A stretch of DNA of 64,000 nucleotides. Origin: an uncultured Pseudoteredinibacter sp. (GTDB lineage: Bacteria > Pseudomonadota > Gammaproteobacteria > Pseudomonadales > Cellvibrionaceae). The stretch's first letter is position 1. Each line of letters starts with the position of its first letter. Both the position numbers and the translations under genes were made by a program. Shown piece after piece: positions 58,764 through 64,000 of the stretch. The stretch is taken from the NCBI RefSeq assembly GCF_947500695.1, contig NZ_CANMSS010000010.1:62001-126000 (forward strand), written 5' to 3'. Under the pieces are notes generated by a model, which worked only from the letters and a program-made list of their open reading frames with translations, did not search any database and had not been told where the DNA came from.

Positions 58764-60428
58764 TTATCGTTGATTTAGTAGTCGTTTAGAGGAAAACATA
58801 GCGCTGGTGCGTATATTAGAATCCAGCTCTAGCACCTGATGGTCCATGAGTTGGTAACTATGGTCGGCATATAGATCAAATATATCGAGGCTGCTTGTAA
58901 TGATGATTGTCGATCCGGAATCTCTTAATTGACGTATCATCTGCAATAGTTGGGCGTTCGAACTGGCACACAAGTGTTCGCTAGGATCATCAAATATGAT
59001 GAGCTTGGGCTTCACAAATATTGCCCTTGCTAAAGCAATTTTTTGTTTGTGGAGAGGGGTAATTTGTTGACCGTCGTCTCCAATCGCGCTCTGGTAGTTT
59101 TGCGGTAAACGAAGGATGTCGGAATGAACTCCGGCCATTTTGGCAGCTTTTATGACCTCTGAAATATCAGCATTAGTGAATCGGCTGATGTTTTCAGAGA
59201 TTGTGCCTGTGACTAATTCGGGTTTCTGGCTGATAAAGGCTATGTGTTCAGCACGATTCTCATCGGTCCACTCGCTAATATCTATATCGGCGACCTTAAT
59301 GACTCCTTGTAGACATGGGTCTAGGCCTAACATCGCACGGCATAAACTGGTTTTTCCGCTTTGTGCTTGGCCCTTAAAAAGGTGGATTTCGCCAGGGGCT
59401 AAGTAGAGATCAGTGTTAAAAAATATGGGGGAGAATCGATCGTCGCCAATGGATGCATGGCGTAGCTCGATACTTAATTCATTGTCGATTGTTCTTTTTG
59501 GATCGGTTGATGTCGGTTCTATATTTAATCCCTTTTTAGAGTCGAAATTTTCAGCTTGAAATCGAGTATTAAATTTAAGCGCATCATTTAGTGAGTAAAC
59601 AATTTGGTAAAAAATGATCAAGCTTATCGCTAAGCTGGAATAGCTTATTTGTGAGCTAAAGGTGAGTTGTGCGCCCAAGATGGCAAGTCCGCAGAAGCTG
59701 GCGTTACCGCAAAGCCTGAGCAAGTTCGAGAATAAGCTGTTGATGCCGTTGCAAGAGTTTAGCTGGCTTTGGCTAACTTTGTATCGGCTAAACCAGAACT
59801 CCTTAAAGCTTTGCTGCATGCCCATAGCAATAGTGCTATCGCGGTGATTGAAGAATGACGTCAGTAATTGCATTGCATCCGTTTGTTTGGCTTTGGCACT
59901 TTTCGCCTCTTCGAATGTTAGCAGCCCTTTGAGTTGATGAAGCAGCCAAAGCAAGAAAACGCACAGGCATGCTAAAGATCCAATGCGAATGTCAACCGCA
60001 ACAAGAGCCAGCAAATAAAAAGGTGTCCAAAAGCTGTCTAATATGGCTGGAATTCCTGGTCCGCATATTAGGAGCTTAAGTCTTCCTAGTTCTTCCAATT
60101 TTGATAAAGGCTTGGCTTTTTCTCCTGCAGACTGAGTTGCCATCTCGGCATCAGGGGTGAATATGTCATCTATGCGTTGTTGCTCTAATTTATTGGAGAA
60201 GTCCGAGAGCACCATATGGCGTTGCCGATTGTAATAGCCAATAATTAGAAATGCAGATAGGCTTGTTAAAATAAGCGCAGTTACTGTGTTGCTGCTCTCT
60301 ATCGGTTGGGCTATAACGTAGCTCGCTAGACCTAATAGTAAGAGGCTCTTAATAGCGCTCATCTGAATGATTCTGGATGAGCGAAGAGCATCGTTTTCTA
60401 TCAAGATTTGCTTGGTAAAACTGATCAT
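58764..60428 (-). CDS. PrtD-type ABC exporter with degenerate ATPase motifs
   Basis: 554 residues resembling type I secretion ABC proteins (PrtD/AprD). The membrane part (about 20-290) has the family landmarks LGRLKLLICGPGIPAILDSFWTPFY and TIAMGMQQSFKEFW. In the ATPase part, Walker A GQAQSGKT (353-360) and the Q-loop Gln401 are intact. The signature LSGGQ reads ITPLH (456-460), the catalytic Glu is Asp481, the D-loop Asp is Cys487, and the His-switch is Ser512. A C39-like or C-terminal peptidase domain is absent. No HlyD or TolC gene follows. It lies between two unrecognised genes, 3 and 13 bp away. It may be ATPase-weak, regulatory or decaying. Confidence 0.8.
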   Translation of the reverse strand: MISFTKQILIENDALRSSRIIQMSAIKSLLLLGLASYVIAQPIESSNTVTALILTSLSAFLIIGYYNRQRHMVLSDFSNKLEQQRIDDIFTPDAEMATQSAGEKAKPLSKLEELGRLKLLICGPGIPAILDSFWTPFYLLALVAVDIRIGSLACLCVFLLWLLHQLKGLLTFEEAKSAKAKQTDAMQLLTSFFNHRDSTIAMGMQQSFKEFWFSRYKVSQSQLNSCNGINSLFSNLLRLCGNASFCGLAILGAQLTFSSQISYSSLAISLIIFYQIVYSLNDALKFNTRFQAENFDSKKGLNIEPTSTDPKRTIDNELSIELRHASIGDDRFSPIFFNTDLYLAPGEIHLFKGQAQSGKTSLCRAMLGLDPCLQGVIKVADIDISEWTDENRAEHIAFISQKPELVTGTISENISRFTNADISEVIKAAKMAGVHSDILRLPQNYQSAIGDDGQQITPLHKQKIALARAIFVKPKLIIFDDPSEHLCASSNAQLLQMIRQLRDSGSTIIITSSLDIFDLYADHSYQLMDHQVLELDSNIRTSAMFSSKRLLNQR

Positions 60429-60431
60429 ATC

Positions 60432-60923
60432 TTAATGGCTATACTTATAAATGCTGTGTGCAGTAGTGAATTTGGATGGTGAGCAGTCTCTTTGGTCGCG
60501 ATTGTGTTCCTTAGTATTCGCAGTCGTAAGTCGACACTTAGTCTCATTGTTTAACTCATCAAGCAGAATATTTAGCTCTTTGACCCATTGGTGCTGGTCT
60601 TGGCTAAGACCGGTAAATGGTTGTAATTCATAAAGCCTCTGTAAGCTATCTTCTAGCTCTTGCATAACAGGGTATTGAGAGGATGTGAGGAAATCTTCGA
60701 TTACACGATCACTGATATACTCTCCGGCTGAATCAATTACGGACTGCCATATAGCATCCATTTGCTGATAAATAAGCTCTGCTTGCTTGCGTTCTACATG
60801 ATTGAGTACCTTGCACGGGCCTAGCATGGCATCGGCTTCTTCCTTTAATTGTGCGAGTGCTAGCCTTGGGTCGACACGATGGTCAAGCTTATCTGTTTGG
60901 TGTATCTCTGTTTTAAAGACCAT
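60432..60923 (-). CDS. Unrecognised soluble protein upstream of the ABC exporter
   Basis: 163 residues, no signal peptide or membrane segment, not recognised. It is mostly helical and rich in Glu, Gln and Asp, with motifs LALAQLKEEADAMLG and VKELNILLDELNNETKC, suggesting coiled-coil packing; the last about 30 residues are charged and probably disordered. It ends 3 bp before the ABC gene, so translation is likely coupled. It could be a regulator, chaperone or substrate of the exporter; none can be chosen from sequence. Confidence 0.65.
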   Translation of the reverse strand: MVFKTEIHQTDKLDHRVDPRLALAQLKEEADAMLGPCKVLNHVERKQAELIYQQMDAIWQSVIDSAGEYISDRVIEDFLTSSQYPVMQELEDSLQRLYELQPFTGLSQDQHQWVKELNILLDELNNETKCRLTTANTKEHNRDQRDCSPSKFTTAHSIYKYSH

Positions 60924-61073
60924 ATTGGTGCAGCTACCATCTTATCTGTCAGCTAGATAATTATTGATGGCCGGCGTACCGCTTTAAATGAATACAATGT
61001 GATGATTTGTAGCTTCCTTCTCATTTCGAGGGCCCGCTAGATACAAAACGATACAATTGCGGTAGCTCTGTTG

Positions 61074-61113
61074 CCAGCAGCCTAGCCTTGCGGGGATCGG
61101 GCTAGGTTGCTGG
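61074..61113. repeat. Strong GC-rich hairpin in the 61-kb intergenic region
   Basis: CCAGCAGCCTAGCC / GGCTAGGTTGCTGG, a 14-bp stem with one G-U pair and a 12-nt loop. It is downstream of the ADC-like gene on the minus strand but no T run follows, so it is not a standard terminator. Confidence 0.65.
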
Positions 61114-61166
61114 GCTGGGTCAGTAGGCGTTTCAACCGAAGCTACTGAGCCAAACTGTTGTTGCCG

Positions 61167-61943
61167 CTATTTCTTAAAGGGGCGACCATTTAGGCGGTAA
61201 GGAATGGTGTTTCTGAGATAGTAGGCAGCCAGAATATTTGAAGGCTTTAGATCAAGAGGATGAGCCTTATCAGAGGGTGAGTTATTAGAGCGATTCAACT
61301 CAATATCGCCATCACCCATTTTAAGAGTGAGTCGCTTACTGAAAATTCGGGATAAATCCAAGATGTTACGCTTACTGCTGCGGCCCATTTGAACCACTTC
61401 GCCATTTAGCAAATTTAGCTTGGGTAGTGTTGAAAAGTTTCTAATGGTGTCTTCTTCTAAAGCGCTGACTTCTTGACCTACAGCGCTTAGCTCTAGAGAC
61501 ATTTCGTGACCATTTTCGGTCTTAACATGCGCAGAATAAGCTGTCTCAGAGCGGTTAAAGTCGATCTCGCCCATGGTCTTGGGTAAGCCTAGGCGTCGAA
61601 TCCCAGCGATTCGAGATTCCTGGCTGGTCACCGGCATAAAGATACAATGCCAAAACTCATTGCCTTCGTATTTGCCTAAGATAAAGATTGATGCTTCTTT
61701 GTAGGGTTTGGTATTGGCGTCCATTTTGTAAAAATCGGATATGAATGCAAAGACCATTGGGGTTTCCGGCATGGTAAAGCTGTCGGGAAGAAGTTCGCGG
61801 TAGCTATCTATCTCATCGGTTTCATAATAAATAAAAATTCCGTCGTTCTCATAGTAAGTGAATCGCTCTTCTTGAGATGCAGCCTGTTGTGAGCTGAAAA
61901 GTGTTGCTATTAGAAAGATGATTGAAGAAATTGCCTTGTACAT
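61167..61943 (-). CDS. Exported acetoacetate-decarboxylase-fold protein
   Basis: 258 residues with a signal peptide (ISSIIFLIATLFSSQQAASQ). The body matches the ADC superfamily: YRELLPDSFTMPETPMVFAFISDF, YKEASIFI with Glu83 and GIRRLGLPKTMGEIDF. In clostridial acetoacetate decarboxylase the last motif is PKK, with the first Lys forming a Schiff base and the second lowering its pKa. Here Lys122 is kept and the second is Thr123. An exported ADC-like protein without the second Lys may carry out a different Schiff-base reaction, or bind ligands. Start ATG 61943. It is about 45 bp after the repeat-protein gene on the same strand and may be cotranscribed with it. Confidence 0.82.
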   Translation of the reverse strand: MYKAISSIIFLIATLFSSQQAASQEERFTYYENDGIFIYYETDEIDSYRELLPDSFTMPETPMVFAFISDFYKMDANTKPYKEASIFILGKYEGNEFWHCIFMPVTSQESRIAGIRRLGLPKTMGEIDFNRSETAYSAHVKTENGHEMSLELSAVGQEVSALEEDTIRNFSTLPKLNLLNGEVVQMGRSSKRNILDLSRIFSKRLTLKMGDGDIELNRSNNSPSDKAHPLDLKPSNILAAYYLRNTIPYRLNGRPFKK

Positions 61944-61987
61944 ATCTCTTTGCTCTTGTTTAAAGTGGTTGATAGTCTGTGGTGGTT

Positions 61988-62566
61988 TTACTTACAACCT
62001 ATTTCTAGGCCTTGCTCATCTTTGCAGTTATGCTCCCTAATGATTTTTCCATCTTGTAGGGTTGCGCTGCCTTCATAGCTTTTTCCGTTGGCTCCTTCTC
62101 TGGATACGTTTTTGCTGTAGCTTAAACCTTCGGCCTCGCTGTAACTGCGTTGTCTAGTCTTGTTTACTGTGCCGCCATTTTTGTTGTGCCGCTGCTTGTT
62201 TACCTGCCTCCAGTATTCTCCTTCAGCAGTCCTTCCCCCGTGTTTTGTTCGCAATCCTTCTGTGCCGTCAGCTTTCTCATAGGCTTGCACGTGAGTTTTC
62301 AGCACTCCGCCTTTATCATTCCTTCTATTCGCCTTGCGGGTATAAACGGCTCCTTGCCCAGCAATCGAAGCCTTAGACTTTGAGATTTTACTTAGGCTAG
62401 ACTCGCTCTCTCGCACCCTTGTCGATACCTTCTTTTTATAAATTGAGCCTTCTGTATCGGCAGAAGGTGGACTTGAGTCTGCATGAGTGCCCGCTGAAGA
62501 TAGGAGCTGGATGCTGCATGCTGCCAGTAGTACAGCCAATTTTTTAATGTGGATATGTTGGGACAT
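61988..62566 (-). CDS. Exported basic protein with two roughly 45-residue repeats
   Basis: 192 residues, not recognised. The N-terminus is a signal peptide; LAAC at 14-17 could be a lipobox, while THA-DS at 28-31 suits signal peptidase I, so lipoprotein status is open. The mature protein is very basic (Lys/Arg-rich). Residues about 71-116 and 117-161 look like two tandem repeats sharing Y..K.N...N..GG......R/H..Y..A.G and ending EG. The end has a Cys pair (181, 191). The Met at 62566 is preferred to 62632. It is divergent from the CpxRA-like genes, in the position cpxP has in E. coli, but is not CpxP-like. Confidence 0.7.
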   Translation of the reverse strand: MSQHIHIKKLAVLLAACSIQLLSSAGTHADSSPPSADTEGSIYKKKVSTRVRESESSLSKISKSKASIAGQGAVYTRKANRRNDKGGVLKTHVQAYEKADGTEGLRTKHGGRTAEGEYWRQVNKQRHNKNGGTVNKTRQRSYSEAEGLSYSKNVSREGANGKSYEGSATLQDGKIIREHNCKDEQGLEIGCK

Positions 62567-62649
62567 GGGGGCTCTTGCCTTTAGATTAAGATGTGGTGTA
62601 TGTTGAATTAAGCATGAAAAAGTTTCAGTCAAATATCCGTTATGGTAGT

Positions 62650-62665
62650 GTAAATTTATTGTAAA
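62650..62665. promoter_or_regulatory. CpxR box GTAAA-N6-GTAAA
   Basis: Two direct GTAAA repeats 11 bp apart (62650-62654 and 62661-62665), matching the known CpxR recognition pattern. It lies 24 bp upstream of the response-regulator start and 84 bp upstream of the divergent repeat-protein start, so it could serve both. Confidence 0.7.
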
Positions 62666-62688
62666 TAAACTTTGGCTAATGGTTGATT

Positions 62689-63375
62689 ATGGTGGAGAAA
62701 AACCACGTTTTAGTGATAGAGGATGATCTCGATGCATGTGAGTTGCTGGCTGAATATCTGGATTTTGAAGGCTTTAAGGTAGACACTGCAAGCTCGGGCG
62801 TGGAAGGGCTTAATTTCCTAGAAAAAAATCAGCCGGATATTGTTCTACTGGATATTATGATGCCTCAAATGAATGGCCTTGATGTATTAAAACACATACG
62901 GATTGACTCCGATGTGCCTGTGCTTATGTTGACTGCAAAGCATGAAGATATGACAAAAGTTATGGGCTTTGAGTTGGGTGCCGATGACTATCTGACAAAG
63001 CCATACAACCCCGTTGAATTGAGTGCACGTATTAAGGCTATTTTACGCCGTACAAGCAAGGCTGTTACAAAAAGCAACGCTCACTTAGCTAATCTTGAAC
63101 TGATACAGGCACGCAGGGAGGTTAAAGTCGATGGCGAAACTGTGAGTTTAACGGCAACAGAATATGATCTGCTGGAATACTTGCTGTTTAGGCCCGCCCA
63201 GGTCGTCAGTAAGGAAGAGCTTTTTCAGAATGTCATTGGAAGAAAATATGAGAGCTATGATCGAACTTTAGATATGCATGTTAGCAATCTTAGGAAGAAG
63301 ATCGACGCAGCGAATGTGAAGTTGGCTACCTGTCGGGGTGTTGGATATGAGCTTATTGAGCTGAAAAATGTCTAA
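62689..63375 (+). CDS. cpxR: CpxR-like OmpR-family response regulator
   Basis: Two-domain regulator, about 228 residues. Receiver domain: acidic pair in VIEDDLDA, phospho-acceptor Asp in IVLLDIMMPQMNG, switch Thr in VLMLTAKH, and Lys in DDYLTKPYNP. DNA-binding winged helix: LTATEYDLLEYLL and VIGRKYESYDRTLDMHVSNLRKKID, which is close to E. coli CpxR in this stretch. I use ATG 62689; TTG 62683 and GTG 62692 are possible. The kinase gene overlaps its end by 8 bp. The upstream CpxR box suggests autoregulation. Confidence 0.85.
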   Translation: MVEKNHVLVIEDDLDACELLAEYLDFEGFKVDTASSGVEGLNFLEKNQPDIVLLDIMMPQMNGLDVLKHIRIDSDVPVLMLTAKHEDMTKVMGFELGADDYLTKPYNPVELSARIKAILRRTSKAVTKSNAHLANLELIQARREVKVDGETVSLTATEYDLLEYLLFRPAQVVSKEELFQNVIGRKYESYDRTLDMHVSNLRKKIDAANVKLATCRGVGYELIELKNV

Positions 63376-64000
63376 GATCTTCTGGAAGATTTTCTTTTGG
63401 TTGATTGTGGTTAATTATGGGGTTGCTACCATATTTTTCCTAGTAAGTGGTGAGCGATTAGCGTTATCTCAAAAGCAGTTTTCGTCTGAAAAACTCAGGA
63501 GAGTTCAGCTGCAAAGAATACAGTTTATTACTTATTTGCTGGCAGAATCTGATGAAGGCGTTGCTCGTAAGTTTATTCATGAAAATCGAGAGATGCGGCC
63601 TAGAATCTGGGTTCTAGATGCATCCGGTCAGGACATTCTAGATCGTAATATTCCAAGATTAATAAGCAACTCTGAGAGCATACATCGACAGCTGGTTCGT
63701 GGCCAAAAGGGCGAGAGCTTTGAAGTTCTTACTTTTATTCCTGAAGAGATCAAAGAGCCTTCTTTACTGCAGGGGAAGCACAAGAAAAAAGTTAGAGTAT
63801 TGGTTTACTTTCTAGGTGGGCTTATTGCCAGTTTTTGGCTGGCTTGGTATTTATCAAGGCCTATCAGAATGCTCTCAGAGGGTGTTAGGAACTTAGCAGA
63901 GGGCAATTTTGAGAAAATCTTACCAAGATTAGGCGGGCGAAAAGATGAGCTGGTAAGCTTGGCTGGTGATTTCGACAAAATGGCCCTTGAACTTCGGGAA
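63368..64000 (+). CDS. cpxA: CpxA-like sensor histidine kinase, N-terminal part (runs off window)
   Basis: The first 211 residues of a kinase; the frame is still open at the window end, so the His-containing and ATPase domains are outside. The first membrane segment is about residues 8-27 (IFFWLIVVNYGVATIFFLV). A periplasmic sensor of about 110 residues follows. The second membrane segment is about 142-160 (VYFLGGLIASFWLAWYL), leading to SRPIRMLSEGVRNLAEGNF, a HAMP domain. Start ATG 63368 overlaps the regulator stop by 8 bp, so both are translated together. Envelope stress sensing is expected by homology. Confidence 0.83.
   Translation, partial: MSKIFWKIFFWLIVVNYGVATIFFLVSGERLALSQKQFSSEKLRRVQLQRIQFITYLLAESDEGVARKFIHENREMRPRIWVLDASGQDILDRNIPRLISNSESIHRQLVRGQKGESFEVLTFIPEEIKEPSLLQGKHKKKVRVLVYFLGGLIASFWLAWYLSRPIRMLSEGVRNLAEGNFEKILPRLGGRKDELVSLAGDFDKMALELRE

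Noticed and set aside
58575-58778. Plus-strand frame antisense to the single-pass protein gene
   Set aside because: Hydrophobic by mirror of the membrane segment; the minus frame has operon spacing and a sensible topology.

Overview
The window looks like a chromosomal segment of a free-living, aerobic, probably marine gammaproteobacterium, perhaps of the Cellvibrionales/Spongiibacteraceae type. The taxonomic call is inference. It rests on the pilQ-aroK-aroB-damX-gltB-gltD order usual in Pseudomonas-like gammaproteobacteria, a Pseudomonas-style cobalamin riboswitch, TonB-dependent receptors and a CpxRA-like pair. I see no phage, insertion sequence, CRISPR array, rRNA or tRNA. Base composition looks even throughout (not counted).

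Layout. 1-10.9 kb: end of the type IV pilus secretin gene, aroK, aroB, a DamX-like SPOR protein, and both glutamate synthase subunits. 11.3-15.6 kb: a chemoreceptor, a secreted thioesterase/dienelactone-hydrolase-like protein, a membrane XRE regulator, and a DUF2892 protein beside a Crp/Fnr regulator flanked by short repeats. 15.7-24.8 kb: a minus-strand acyl-CoA operon (thiolase, FadB/FadJ-type bifunctional enzyme, LCAD-type acyl-CoA dehydrogenase, alpha-methylacyl-CoA racemase), an AraC regulator and a divergent acyl-CoA synthetase; together these suggest breakdown of methyl-branched acyl chains. 25-28.6 kb: a 1190-residue secreted BspA-like leucine-rich-repeat protein. 28.7-34.6 kb: rpiA, a secreted M20 amidohydrolase, a PAS-GGDEF-EAL protein and ilvA.

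34.7-44.9 kb is a vitamin B12 region. A cobalamin riboswitch with a visible ribosome-binding-site hairpin precedes btuB, btuC, btuD, btuF, cobO and cobQ. Facing it is a minus-strand operon cobU-cobT-cobC-cobS. Uptake, adenosylation and nucleotide-loop assembly are covered, but cbiB/cobD and bluB are not in the window. 45-47.4 kb: a CBS-GGDEF diguanylate cyclase behind a structured 516-bp intergenic region, and a YfcH-like epimerase.

47.5-54.3 kb: a TonB receptor, a TetR repressor, and a tight phoD-HAD phosphatase-paraoxonase operon. The receptor and phoD upstream regions share a 20-bp TACATAC-N6-GTATGTA operator, so this reads as one regulon, plausibly for import and hydrolysis of organophosphate esters or related esters and lactones. 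54.4-57.8 kb: ettA and a carotenoid oxygenase. 57.9-62.6 kb: poorly known minus-strand genes, including a PrtD-type ABC exporter whose ATPase motifs are degenerate, sandwiched between two unrecognised proteins, a secreted acetoacetate-decarboxylase-fold protein, and a basic secreted repeat protein. The last is divergent from a CpxRA-like two-component system with a GTAAA-N6-GTAAA CpxR box between them; the sensor kinase runs off the window end.
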